Assembly: GCF_022761125.1 (NCBI RefSeq)
Contig: NZ_JAKWJR010000015.1
Coordinates: 1 to 64,000, forward strand
DNA: 64,000 nt
Direction of reading: 5' to 3'
Source: Nocardioides sp. SR21
GTDB lineage: Bacteria > Actinomycetota > Actinomycetes > Propionibacteriales > Nocardioidaceae
A program made the position numbers and the translations under genes. Positions 9,458 to 18,238 of the stretch are shown here, piece by piece (position 1 is the stretch's first letter; every line of letters starts with the position of its first letter). Below the pieces are notes generated by a model. The model was not told where the DNA came from. It worked only from the letters and a program-made list of their open reading frames with translations, and made no database searches.

Positions 9458-10171
9458 CTAGGCGTACCTGAACGCTCGGGCCTCGCGCCGGGCGAAGCGC
9501 CGGCGGGTGAGCACCCAGATCATCCGGAATCCCGCATCGATGTCGTGGAAGACGCGGTCGAGGACCTCGCGCGGGATGCAGTGCGCGACCCACGGGACCA
9601 CCTGGACGGCGAACCGGAGCGAGGTGTCCTTGCCGATCTCCTTCTCGATCTCGGCCCACTCCTCTGCCGTGACGAGGCGCTGGAGGATCGCGATCGCCGA
9701 GGACTCCTCGTGCGCCAGGTGACGGCGCAGCAGCTCCCGCGCCGCGCAGATCCGCACGGTGAGGGCCGCCCGGGCGTCCTCGTCGGCCTTGCGCGAGAGC
9801 CGCTGGAAGCCGGCCGTGCAGGCCTCGAGCCGCGGGTCGATCTCCAGGTGCTCGCTCTCCATGGCCTCGAGCACGACCACGTCGTCGGACGAGCCGCGCG
9901 ACATCAGCGCCGGCCAGATCAGGTCGTCCTCCGCCGTGTGGTGCTTGTGCAGCACCTCGGTGAAGAGCTCCCAGCGCTGGGCCAGCAGCCGCCACGTCCT
10001 CCGGTCCTCGACCGGGGTGTTGCGGACCGCCTCGGCGAACGCGTCCAGGTCGCGCCGGAACGCGTGGTGCATGAGGTACATCGTCTGCATGTCGAGCGGC
10101 CCCTCGGGGGCCGCCGCCTGGCCGGGCAGCCGGAGCTGCCGCGGCCAGGTGACGTCGTTCCGTGTCGTCAC
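9458..10171 (-). CDS. Hemerythrin-like HHE cation-binding protein
   Basis: A 237-residue helical protein with the hemerythrin-type metal ligand pattern: HHAFRRD, HKHHTAEDDLIWP, MESEHLEID and RRHLAHEES. Such proteins bind a di-iron centre and sense or carry oxygen or NO, or buffer iron. Its GTG (10171) overlaps the TGA of the upstream transporter gene as GTGA, so the two are translationally coupled. In-frame ATGs lie about 27 residues downstream (MQTMYLMHH) and could be used, but the coupling favours the GTG. Role with the transporter is inferred only from the overlap. Confidence 0.88.
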   Translation of the reverse strand: MTTRNDVTWPRQLRLPGQAAAPEGPLDMQTMYLMHHAFRRDLDAFAEAVRNTPVEDRRTWRLLAQRWELFTEVLHKHHTAEDDLIWPALMSRGSSDDVVVLEAMESEHLEIDPRLEACTAGFQRLSRKADEDARAALTVRICAARELLRRHLAHEESSAIAILQRLVTAEEWAEIEKEIGKDTSLRFAVQVVPWVAHCIPREVLDRVFHDIDAGFRMIWVLTRRRFARREARAFRYA

Positions 10172-12354
10172 CGGGCACCTGCCCCGATGCTGTCGTCGAC
10201 GGACTCGGTGGTGTCGAACTCGTCCCAGACCTGGTCGGAGTCGGCCCCGGAGCCGATCTCGTGCTTCTCGGCCTCGATGCTCGGGAGCAGGCGGTCGAGC
10301 CAGGCCGGCAGCCACCAGTTCCACTTGCCGAGCAGGGTCATGGTCGCCGGGACCAGGACCATCCGGACGACGGTCGCGTCGAGGATGATCGCGACGGCCA
10401 TGCCGAAGCCGAGCTGCTTGACCACGGTGTCGGCCTCGGTCGAGAAGCCGAGGAACACGACGACCATGATCGCGGCGGCCGACGAGATGACCCGGCCGGT
10501 CGCGGCCAGGCCGCGCTCGACGCTGGCGGTGGCGTCACCGGTCTTCAGCCAGAACTCCCGGATGCGGGACAGGAGGAAGACCTCGTAGTCCATGCTCAGC
10601 CCGAAGAGGATGGCGAACATCAGGATCGGCAGCCAGCTCGACACCGGCACCGCGTGGTCGACACCCAGGAGGCTGCCGCCGAAGCCGTGCTGGAACACCA
10701 GCACGAGCACGCCGTACGACGCCGTGATCGACAGCAGGTTCATCACCGCGGCCTTCACCGGGACGACGATCGAGCGGAACATCATCGCCAGCAGCAGGAC
10801 CGAGACGCCGACCACGAAGACCACGACGACCCACAGCCGGGCGTCGAGCAGGTCCACGATGTCGGAGAAGAACGGCGTCTGGCCGGTGATCTCGACACCC
10901 TCGGGCAGCTCGGCGCGGACGTCGGCCACCAGGCCGGGGATCTTCTCGTCCGCGGGGCCGTACGCCGGCTCGGCGGTGAACACGGCGAGCTCACCGTCGG
11001 GGGTGGTGACGGGCTCGGTGACGCTGACGATGCCGGGCACGTCGGCGACGGTCTCGGCCGCTGCGGCCGGGTCGGCCTTCGCGGTCTCGACGACGACGGT
11101 GAACGGTCCGTTCGCACCGGCGCCGAACTCGGCGTCGATCAGGTCGTAGGCCTGGCGCTGCGAGGTCGCCTCTCCCGCGCTGCTGCCGTCCTGCGGCCAG
11201 GTGCGCATGCCGAGTACGGGCGCGGCGAGCGCCAGGAGGAAGATCAGCGCGGCGAGACCGAAGGCGACCGGACGCCGGACCACGCGGGCGGCCCACCGGG
11301 CGGTGAGCGGGGTCTTCTCGATGCGAGTGGTCCCGGACTCCTGCGCAGCCTTGCGGACCTTGCGCGGCTTGAGCTTGTTGCCGGCCAGGCCGCACAGCGC
11401 CGGGACGAGGGTGATCGCCGCAGCGAGCACCGAGACGACGGCGATCGCGGTGGCGTAGCCGAACGTCGCGTAGACCGGGAGACCCCCGAGGTTGAGGCCC
11501 ATCAGCGAGATCAGCACGGTGACCGAGGCGTACACGACCGAGCGGCCGGCGGTGGCCAGTGCCCGGCCGGCGGCCTCGTGCTTGTGCAGGCCCTGGCCGA
11601 GGAACTCGACGTGCCGGTTCACCAGCAGCAGGGCGTAGTCGATGCCGACCCCGAGACCGACCATAGTGGCGATGGTCGGGGCGATCGTGCTCACGTCGGT
11701 GACCCCGGCGAGGATGGTGACCCCCGCCGAGCCGACCGCGAGACCCAGGAGGGCGACGGCGACCGGGAGGCCGGCTGCGACGACCGAGCCGAACGCGATC
11801 ACCAGGATCACCAGCGCCGCGATCACACCGACCAGCTCGCCGGTGCCCTTCATGGTCGACTCGGTCTGGCTCGGCAGCTCGCCGCCGAGCTCCGCCTGGA
11901 GACCGGCGTCGCGCAGCGGCTCGATGGCCGCCTCCATGGGGTCGTAGCCGTCGGCGCCGACGAGGTCCTCGTCGGTCGACGGCACGTCGTACTCCCACTC
12001 CACGAGCGCGGTGTCGCCGTCCTCGGAGATCCGCGGGGCGGTCACGTAGGAGACGTGCTCGATCTCGCTGATGCGCTGGGTGAGCGCGGTCAGGTCGGCG
12101 GCGTCGAGCGGGGCGCCGCTCTCGTCGTGGACGACGGCCTGCGCGGTGGCGCCACCGCCGCCCGGGACGTGCGCCCGGAGCTGCTCGATGCCGTCCTGGG
12201 CGCGGGCGCCCTCGACGTTGTAGTCGTCGTGGAAGGTCCCGCCGAGAGCCCCCGCCGCGACGAACGCGACGACGACGGCGGCGATCCAGGCGGAGATCGT
12301 CCGCCACGGGTGCGCCGCGGTGCTGCGACCGAGGCGGTAGAGGATGCGGTTCAC
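10168..12354 (-). CDS. MMPL-family RND transporter
   Basis: A 728-residue, roughly 12-helix transporter of the MmpL/HAE3-like family, which uses the proton-motive force to export lipids or drugs. Both halves carry the conserved acidic motifs in membrane helices: VGLGVGIDYALLLVNRHVEF and FGLSMDYEVFLLSRIREFW. Two large extracytoplasmic loops follow helices 1 and 7. The GTG at 12354 is preceded by AGGGAG at 7 bases. Downstream it is fused by a GTGA overlap to the hemerythrin-like gene. The 124-base region shared with the divergent LLM-type gene contains a near-perfect palindrome (12447-12466) that may be the operator of a TetR-type regulator; no such regulator is encoded in the window. Confidence 0.92.
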   Translation of the reverse strand: MNRILYRLGRSTAAHPWRTISAWIAAVVVAFVAAGALGGTFHDDYNVEGARAQDGIEQLRAHVPGGGGATAQAVVHDESGAPLDAADLTALTQRISEIEHVSYVTAPRISEDGDTALVEWEYDVPSTDEDLVGADGYDPMEAAIEPLRDAGLQAELGGELPSQTESTMKGTGELVGVIAALVILVIAFGSVVAAGLPVAVALLGLAVGSAGVTILAGVTDVSTIAPTIATMVGLGVGIDYALLLVNRHVEFLGQGLHKHEAAGRALATAGRSVVYASVTVLISLMGLNLGGLPVYATFGYATAIAVVSVLAAAITLVPALCGLAGNKLKPRKVRKAAQESGTTRIEKTPLTARWAARVVRRPVAFGLAALIFLLALAAPVLGMRTWPQDGSSAGEATSQRQAYDLIDAEFGAGANGPFTVVVETAKADPAAAAETVADVPGIVSVTEPVTTPDGELAVFTAEPAYGPADEKIPGLVADVRAELPEGVEITGQTPFFSDIVDLLDARLWVVVVFVVGVSVLLLAMMFRSIVVPVKAAVMNLLSITASYGVLVLVFQHGFGGSLLGVDHAVPVSSWLPILMFAILFGLSMDYEVFLLSRIREFWLKTGDATASVERGLAATGRVISSAAAIMVVVFLGFSTEADTVVKQLGFGMAVAIILDATVVRMVLVPATMTLLGKWNWWLPAWLDRLLPSIEAEKHEIGSGADSDQVWDEFDTTESVDDSIGAGAR

Positions 12355-12446
12355 GGTTGTGCTCCCTGGGTGAGGTTCTTGGTGAGTGAACCTTCGCCGC
12401 AGGTACTTGAGCCCGACTGGGAAGCGACTTGGAGGCTCGTCCCGGG

Positions 12447-12466
12447 AAGATTGAGCGTTCAATCTT
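12447..12466. promoter_or_regulatory. Palindrome between divergent transporter and LLM genes
   Basis: AAGATTGA and TCAATCTT form 8-base perfect arms around GCGT. The core TTGA-GCGT-TCAA resembles operators of TetR-family repressors. It lies 13 bases before the LLM-type ATG and about 93 bases upstream of the MMPL start, in a locally AT-rich patch. Either divergent gene could be controlled. The cognate regulator is not in the window. Confidence 0.55.
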
Positions 12467-12478
12467 CGTTGGACCGGC

Positions 12479-13495
12479 ATGAAGAAGATCGGGTTCCTGT
12501 CCTTCGGGCACTGGACGCCGTCGCCGCAGTCGCAGACGCGGACCGCGGCCGACGCGCTGCTCCAGTCCATCGACCTCGCGGTCGCCGCCGAGGAGCTGGG
12601 CGTCGACGGCGCCTACTTCCGCGTGCACCACTTCGCGCGGCAGCTGGCCTCGCCGTTCCCCCTGCTCGCCGCCGTCGGCGCCCGCACCAGCCGGATCGAG
12701 ATCGGCACCGGTGTCATCGACATGCGCTACGAGAACCCGCTGTACATGGCCGAGGACGCCGGCGCCGCGGACCTGATCTCCGGCGGGCGGCTGCAGCTCG
12801 GCGTGAGCCGTGGGTCACCGGAGCAGGTCGTCGACGGCTTCCGCTACTTCGGCTACGAGCCCGCCGAGGGCACCGACCACGCCGACCTGGCGCGCGACCA
12901 CACGCGGGTGTTCCTCGACGTCATCCAGGGCAAGGGGTTCGCGCAGCCGAACCCGCGCCCGATGTTCCCCAACCCGCCCGGCCTGCTGCCGCTCGAGCCG
13001 CAGTCCCCCGGTCTCCGTGACCGGATCTGGTGGGGTGCCGGCAGCCGCGCCACCGCCGAGTGGACCGCGGAGCAGGGCATGAACCTGATGAGCTCGACGC
13101 TGCTCACCGAGGACACCGGTGTGCCGTTCCACCAGCTGCAGGCCGAGCAGATCCAGCGCTTCCGCGACGCGTGGAAGGCCGCCGGGCACGAGCGCACGCC
13201 GCGGGTGTCGGTGAGCCGCAGCATCTTCCCGATCGTGAGCGACCTGGACCGCGCCTACTTCGGCGGCGAGTCTCGCAGCCAGGACCAGGTCGGCCAGCTC
13301 GACGGCGGCCTCGCCCGCTTCGGCAAGACGTACGCCGGCGAGCCCGACCAGCTGGCGAGGGACCTCGCCGAGGACGAGGCGATCGCCGCCGCGGACACGG
13401 TGCTGCTCACGGTCCCGAACCAGCTCGGCGTCGACTACAACGCCCACGTCCTCGAGAACGTGATGAAGGTGGCCGCCGACCTCGGCTGGCGCTGA
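12479..13495 (+). CDS. LLM-class flavin-dependent oxidoreductase
   Basis: A 338-residue luciferase-like monooxygenase of the F420/FMN-dependent TIM-barrel superfamily. It starts MKKIGFLSFGHW and has the family blocks GVDGAYFRVHHFARQLASPF, TSRIEIGTGVIDMRYENPLY and SGGRLQLGVSRGSPEQ. Such enzymes oxidise or reduce small organics with reduced flavin; which cofactor is used cannot be read here. The ATG at 12479 has only a weak Shine-Dalgarno-like GGA. It converges with the deacetylase-like gene, whose stop is two bases away. The neighbouring amidohydrolase-type genes suggest a catabolic setting, but that is inference. Confidence 0.9.
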   Translation: MKKIGFLSFGHWTPSPQSQTRTAADALLQSIDLAVAAEELGVDGAYFRVHHFARQLASPFPLLAAVGARTSRIEIGTGVIDMRYENPLYMAEDAGAADLISGGRLQLGVSRGSPEQVVDGFRYFGYEPAEGTDHADLARDHTRVFLDVIQGKGFAQPNPRPMFPNPPGLLPLEPQSPGLRDRIWWGAGSRATAEWTAEQGMNLMSSTLLTEDTGVPFHQLQAEQIQRFRDAWKAAGHERTPRVSVSRSIFPIVSDLDRAYFGGESRSQDQVGQLDGGLARFGKTYAGEPDQLARDLAEDEAIAAADTVLLTVPNQLGVDYNAHVLENVMKVAADLGWR

Positions 13496-13496
13496 G

Positions 13497-14543
13497 TCAG
13501 CCGCCGTGGCCGTCCAGGTAGGCCGCGACCAGGCGACCCATGTTCGCCAGGTCGTAGCCGCCCTCCTGGACCAGCACGCTCGGCACCCCGAGGTCGCCGA
13601 GCACCCGGCCCGCTGCGTGGAATCCGTCCGCGGTGACCTGCAGCGGGCTCTCGGGGTCGTCCCCCGCAGCGTCCACGCCGAGGGAGACGACCAGGGCGTC
13701 GCAGTCGCTCGCCCACTCGGCGAGCCGGGCGACTGCATCGACCCACGGGCCGTCGCCGGTGCCCTCGGGGAGCGGGAGGTTGCGCGTCGCTCCCGCCCCG
13801 GCCCCGGCGCCGGTCTCGGTCGCGTGGCCGAACACGTGCGGGAACCAGCCCGCCGCGGGGTCGACGTGCAGTGACCCGTAGCGCACGTCGGCCCGTTCCC
13901 AGAACACCGCCTGCGTGCCGTTGCCGTGGTGCGCGTCGACGTCGATGACCGCGACCGTGTCGTGCCCCGCGGCCCGCAGCGCCTCGGCCGCGACCGCGGC
14001 GTTGTTGAGGTAGCAGGATCCGCCGTACCCCAGCGGCGTGACGTGGTGGCCCGGCGGTCGGCAGAGGCCGTACGCCGCGCGCTCCCCCGCACCCAACAGG
14101 TCGACCGCGGTGAGCGCGACGTCGACGGCCGCGCGGGCGGCCTCCCATGTGCCCGGGCCGACCAGCGTCATCGTGTCGTAGCAGTACTGCCCGGCCCGTG
14201 CGTGCATCGCCGCCGGCGGGCTCGGCGTCATGCCGGCGACGAGCGCGTCGGTCTGGAAGAAGTACGGCACCACCCGGTCCTGGCCGACCAGGTCGTCGTA
14301 CGGACCCTGCGCCCACTCGTCGGCCGCGGTCCGGAGGAAGTCGAGGAGCCCACGGTCGTGGACGGCGTCGAGGAACCGGTCGTCATGCGCGGTCGCCTCG
14401 TGGCGCGGGTGCTCGGCCAGGGCCTCGAGGATGACGTCGACGCGCTCGGGCAGCTCGGTGCCGGGCGTCGGCACGCCGACCCAGACCTCGTGCTTCGGGA
14501 CGTGGAGCAGGGTGTCCGGCGACCAGACCACGGGGATGCGCAC
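13497..14543 (-). CDS. HDAC-like deacetylase (class II / acetylpolyamine amidohydrolase family)
   Basis: A 348-residue zinc amidohydrolase. All catalytic elements of the arginase/deacetylase fold are present: the histidine pair H166-H167 in RPPGHHVTPLGYGG, the metal ligands D203 and H205 in DVDAHHGNGTQ, a third aspartate in SLGVDAAGDDP, and the transition-state tyrosine in EGGYDLANMGR. Bacterial members remove acyl groups from polyamines, small amides or proteins. The GTG at 14543 was chosen because it fits the conserved start RIPVVWSPDTLLHVP; the ATG of the divergent P1 peptidase lies 48 bases away. Substrate unknown; neighbouring hydrolases suggest an amide-degradation locus. Confidence 0.9.
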   Translation of the reverse strand: MRIPVVWSPDTLLHVPKHEVWVGVPTPGTELPERVDVILEALAEHPRHEATAHDDRFLDAVHDRGLLDFLRTAADEWAQGPYDDLVGQDRVVPYFFQTDALVAGMTPSPPAAMHARAGQYCYDTMTLVGPGTWEAARAAVDVALTAVDLLGAGERAAYGLCRPPGHHVTPLGYGGSCYLNNAAVAAEALRAAGHDTVAVIDVDAHHGNGTQAVFWERADVRYGSLHVDPAAGWFPHVFGHATETGAGAGAGATRNLPLPEGTGDGPWVDAVARLAEWASDCDALVVSLGVDAAGDDPESPLQVTADGFHAAGRVLGDLGVPSVLVQEGGYDLANMGRLVAAYLDGHGG

Positions 14544-14591
14544 AGCGTCAGCATCCCACCGGCGGGGCGGGTGCTCCGGCAGGATGGCGGC

Positions 14592-15647
14592 ATGCCGCGC
14601 GCCCGTGACGTACAGATTCCGGGAGGGATCGAGATCGGCACGCTGCCGACCGGTCCGACCAACTCGGTCCTCGACGTGGCCGGGGTCGGCCTCGGGCACG
14701 CCACGGTGTGGCAGGACGAGCCACTCGTCGCCCGCACCGGCGTCACCTGCCTGCTGCTCGCCGAGGACGCGTACCGCCGCCCGGTCCCGGCCGGCGGCGC
14801 GGTGCTCAACGGCGCCGGCGAGTGCACCGGGTTCATCACCGCCGCCGAGTGGGCCGCGGCCGAGACGCCGGTGTACCTGACGTCGACGATGCAGCTCGGG
14901 CGCGTGTACGACGCCGCCTGCCAGATCGAGCTCGACCGCGATGGCGAGGTGGCCGACGAGGTCGTGATCCCGGTCGTCGGTGAGTGCGACGACTCGTTCC
15001 TCAACGACTGCCGCCGGATGCACGTGACCGCGGACGACGTCCGCAGCGCGCATGCTGCCGCGCTCGCCTCGCGCGGGTCCGCCTCGCCGCCCGAGGAGGG
15101 TGCGGTCGGCTCCGGGACCGGCATGTCCTGCCTGGGCTTCAAGGGCGGCATCGGCACGTCCTCGCGGGTGACCGCCGAGGGGTACACCGTCGCGGTGCTG
15201 CTGATGACCAACTTCGGCGCGCGCTCCGAGCTCGTCGTGGCCGGCACCCCCGTCGGGCGGCTGCTGCCACCGGCGCCGTCCACCCCCGACAAGCCCGCCG
15301 GCTCGTGCATCGGGCTGGTGGTCACCGACGCCCCGGTCGACGGCGCCTCGTGCGCACGGCTGGCGCGCCGGGTCGGGCTCGGCCTGGCGCGCACCGGGTC
15401 GGTGGCGCACCACGGCAGCGGCGAGATCTTCATGGCGTTCGGCACCGGGCTGCGGCTGGACCGGGACCAGGCGTTCGAGGGGAGACCGCTCAGCGGCAGG
15501 GCTCTCGACCCGCTGTTCGCCGCGGTCGTCGAGGCGACCGAGGAGTCGGTGCTCAACTCGATGTTCATGGCGCCCACCACCGTGGGGCGCGACGGCAACA
15601 CCAGCGAGTCGCTGCACTCGCCCGACGTCCTGGAGCTGCTGCGATGA
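14592..15647 (+). CDS. P1-family (DmpA/S58) aminopeptidase
   Basis: A 351-residue N-terminal nucleophile hydrolase of the DmpA/BapA family, self-cleaving enzymes that remove N-terminal D-, L- or beta-amino acids. Family blocks GAVGSGTGMSCLGFKGGIG and NSVLDVAGVGLGHA are clear, and the expected self-cleavage site is G237-S238 in KPAGSCIGLVV, giving alpha and beta chains with S238 as nucleophile. No signal peptide. The start is ATG at 14592. Its stop overlaps the start of the CocE-family gene as ATGA, so the two enzymes are made together. Substrate class (beta-peptide, D-amino-acid amide or other) is not resolved. Confidence 0.9.
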   Translation: MPRARDVQIPGGIEIGTLPTGPTNSVLDVAGVGLGHATVWQDEPLVARTGVTCLLLAEDAYRRPVPAGGAVLNGAGECTGFITAAEWAAAETPVYLTSTMQLGRVYDAACQIELDRDGEVADEVVIPVVGECDDSFLNDCRRMHVTADDVRSAHAAALASRGSASPPEEGAVGSGTGMSCLGFKGGIGTSSRVTAEGYTVAVLLMTNFGARSELVVAGTPVGRLLPPAPSTPDKPAGSCIGLVVTDAPVDGASCARLARRVGLGLARTGSVAHHGSGEIFMAFGTGLRLDRDQAFEGRPLSGRALDPLFAAVVEATEESVLNSMFMAPTTVGRDGNTSESLHSPDVLELLR

Positions 15648-17545
15648 ACACCGCCGAGGTCCGCATCCGGATGCGCGACGGCGTGGAGCTGGCCGCGACG
15701 CTGTACCTGCCCGACCCCGCCGCCGGCCCGCAGCCCTGCCTGCTCGAGGCGCTGCCGTACCGCAAGGACGACCTCACGTCGTCGTACGCCCCGGGCTATC
15801 GGCACCTCAGCGACGAGTGCCTCTTCGCGGTCTGCCGGCTCGACCTGCGCGGCACCGGCTCGTCGTCGGGCGACGCGACCGACGAGTACCCACCCGAGGA
15901 GCCGGCCGACCTCGTCGAGGTGATCGCCTGGCTGGCCGCGCAGGACTGGTGCAACGGGAAGGTCGGGATCTTCGGGACGTCGTACTCCGGCTTCAACGGC
16001 CTGCAGCTCGCGTGCGAGCGGCCGCCGGGACTCGGCGCGGTGTTCTCGATCTACAGCAGCGACGACCGCTGGACCGACGACGTGCACTGGCGTGGCGCCG
16101 CGCTGAAGCTGGTCGACCTCGTCGACTACTGCCACTACATGACGCCGATGTGCGTGCTGCCGCCCGTCCCTGCCGTCTGGGGGCCGACGTGGCGCGAGGA
16201 GTGGGAGCGGCGGCTCGCGACCAACGAGCCGTGGGGGCTGACCTGGCTGCGCGAGACGAAGCACGGCGCCTACTGGCAGGCCGGGTCCGTGCGGCCGGGC
16301 TACGACCGCATCGAGGTGCCCACGATGATCGTCGCGGGCTGGGCCGACGGGTACCGCAACAACTCGTTCCGGACGATGGCGGCGCTGGCTGCTGCCGGGG
16401 TGCCGCACCGCCTGCTCGCCGGGCCCTGGGCGCACGCCGACCCGAAGACCGCGATGCCCGGGCCACGGATCGACCTCGACGTCGAGATGGTCGCGTGGTT
16501 CGACCGGTGGCTGCGATCCGACGACGGGGCCCACGTGTCGGGGTGTGACGTCTTCGTGCGGACGTCGACCGCTCCCGAGCCGGACCTCGACCTGCACGAG
16601 GGCTACTGGGTCACCCTGCCGTCGGTGCCGCCGACGTCCTCGGTCGACGTGCACCTCGCGGGGCTGGACCCGCTGACGGTCCTGCCCGACACCGGCACCG
16701 CCGCGTGGATCGACTGCGCCGGCCACCTGCCGTGGGGGCTCTCGGGTGACCAGCGCTACGACGACGCCCGGTCGCTCACGTGGGACACCGCTCCCCCGGT
16801 CGACCCGGTCGTCGGGCATCCGGTCGCCCGGCTGCGGATCAGCGTCGACCAGCCGCTCGCCTCGCTGTCGGTGAAGCTCTGCGACGTCTTCCCCGACGGC
16901 ACGTCCGCCCTGGTGTCGCGGGGCTCGGTCGACCTGACGTTCCGCGACGACGTGCACGGCGAACCCCGGCTGCTGGTCCCCGGCCAGGAGTACGACGTCA
17001 GCCTCGACCTCGACGCCTGCGCCTACCGGTGGTCGCCCGGGCAGGTCCTCCGCATCAGCGTCTCCGGGGCCGACTGGCCGAACACGATCGCCCCACCGGC
17101 GCCGGTGGTGCTCACCGTCCACTCCGGAACCGTCACCCTGCCGGTGCTCTCCGGCTCCTGGCCGACACCGGTGTTCACCGCGGGCGCGGAGCACACCTCG
17201 GAGTCCGCCGAGGGCGTCCGCTGGTCGATCGAGGACGACGTCATCAACCGCCGTACGACCGCCCACACCTACTCGGTGTCCGAGTACGAGTCGCCGTACG
17301 ACGGCACCACCCGCGAGGAGTACCTCGGCGCCGTCAGCGTCGACCGCCGCACCTGGGACCAGGCGTCCCACGCGGTCACGACGTACGACCTGAGCTGGCC
17401 CGGTATCGACATCAGCGTCACGTCGACCATGGACATCGCCATCACCCGCGCCGGCTTCGACGTGGCCATCGACACCGTCGCCACGTTGGACGGCGAGGTC
17501 GTGTCGGAGCGGTCCTGGCGCGAGCTCGTCCCGAGGTCGGTCTAG
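15644..17545 (+). CDS. CocE/NonD-family serine hydrolase
   Basis: A 633-residue hydrolase of the X-Pro dipeptidyl-peptidase/cocaine esterase family. The alpha/beta-hydrolase domain has the nucleophile S113 in GTSYSG, a probable acid in VAGWADGYRNN and a histidine in LAGPWAHADP; the C-terminal third resembles the jelly-roll module of this family. It could cleave esters, amides or acyl-peptides. The ATG overlaps the stop of the P1 peptidase gene (ATGA), so the two probably act on related substrates. At the 3' end it shares CTAG with the convergent DinB/MDMPI gene. No signal peptide, so it is cytoplasmic. Confidence 0.9.
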   Translation: MNTAEVRIRMRDGVELAATLYLPDPAAGPQPCLLEALPYRKDDLTSSYAPGYRHLSDECLFAVCRLDLRGTGSSSGDATDEYPPEEPADLVEVIAWLAAQDWCNGKVGIFGTSYSGFNGLQLACERPPGLGAVFSIYSSDDRWTDDVHWRGAALKLVDLVDYCHYMTPMCVLPPVPAVWGPTWREEWERRLATNEPWGLTWLRETKHGAYWQAGSVRPGYDRIEVPTMIVAGWADGYRNNSFRTMAALAAAGVPHRLLAGPWAHADPKTAMPGPRIDLDVEMVAWFDRWLRSDDGAHVSGCDVFVRTSTAPEPDLDLHEGYWVTLPSVPPTSSVDVHLAGLDPLTVLPDTGTAAWIDCAGHLPWGLSGDQRYDDARSLTWDTAPPVDPVVGHPVARLRISVDQPLASLSVKLCDVFPDGTSALVSRGSVDLTFRDDVHGEPRLLVPGQEYDVSLDLDACAYRWSPGQVLRISVSGADWPNTIAPPAPVVLTVHSGTVTLPVLSGSWPTPVFTAGAEHTSESAEGVRWSIEDDVINRRTTAHTYSVSEYESPYDGTTREEYLGAVSVDRRTWDQASHAVTTYDLSWPGIDISVTSTMDIAITRAGFDVAIDTVATLDGEVVSERSWRELVPRSV

Positions 17546-18162
17546 GCGCCGGGCAGCCCCTCCAGCCGATCACGTGCTGCCGTCCGCCCCGTGGCGAGCA
17601 GCAGCAGGGCACTCAACGGGCCCCGCACGACCGCGCCCTCCCCGACGGCGAGGTCGGCGTCGGTCGCCTCGAGCCGGAGCCCGGCGAGCTTCTTGCGGGC
17701 GTGGAACGGCCAGCCCATGGACCAGATCCGGTGGAACGCCGTGACGCCGGCGTCCGTGGGCACCGGGTGGTCGATCCCGAGCGGTACGGCGATGTCCTGC
17801 GTGTGGACGAGCACGTCGAGCAGCATGTTCTCCGCGTTCGTCACGATCGGCTTGCGTCTCGAGCCCGCCTGCCGGTCCAGCACCTCCACGATGTCGTCGG
17901 TCGAGCGGTCCGCTCCCCAGGCGATCGCCACGTCGCGACCGAAGCCCCACAGGTCGCCCCGCGCACGGACGAGACCCGACGCGATCTGCCAGGTCGACGG
18001 TGCACCGGCAGGGGTCATGGCGACGTGCGCCGCCACGTCCCGCACCCGCCACTCGGAGCAGAGCGACGGCGTCTCCCACTCCTCGGCGGACAGGCCCGCG
18101 AGCAGCGCGCCCAGGCTCCGGCGTTCGGCTTCGGTGTACTTCCACTGGGTCTCGACGTCCAC
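17542..18162 (-). CDS. Maleylpyruvate isomerase N-terminal/DinB-like (TIGR03083-type) protein
   Basis: A 206-residue protein with the MDMPI/DinB four-helix fold: SLCSEWRVRDVAAHVAM near residue 40 and LLDVLVHTQDIAVPLG near 120 supply the metal-binding histidines. In actinobacteria these are often mycothiol-dependent transferases or isomerases. GTG at 18162 was chosen because GGAGAGG lies 6 bases upstream; a TTG five codons earlier would place the start on that ribosome site. It is divergent from the MarR gene and the 17-base palindrome between them (18181-18197) suggests control by MarR. Reaction unknown. Confidence 0.82.
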   Translation of the reverse strand: MDVETQWKYTEAERRSLGALLAGLSAEEWETPSLCSEWRVRDVAAHVAMTPAGAPSTWQIASGLVRARGDLWGFGRDVAIAWGADRSTDDIVEVLDRQAGSRRKPIVTNAENMLLDVLVHTQDIAVPLGIDHPVPTDAGVTAFHRIWSMGWPFHARKKLAGLRLEATDADLAVGEGAVVRGPLSALLLLATGRTAARDRLEGLPGA

Positions 18163-18180
18163 GGCACGCCTCTCCAAACA

Positions 18181-18197
18181 AGTCAGAGAATCTGACT
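18181..18197. promoter_or_regulatory. Palindromic operator candidate between DinB-like and marR genes
   Basis: AGTCAGA and TCTGACT are perfect 7-base arms around GAA, in an AT-rich stretch (AACAAGTCAGAGAATCTGAC) 18 bases from the DinB-like start and 41 bases from the MarR start. This is the usual position of a MarR autoregulatory site that controls both divergent genes. Confidence 0.7.
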
Positions 18198-18238
18198 AAA
18201 GTGTCGGTCGTCCGGTCTCCCGACGCAAGGAAAATGTC

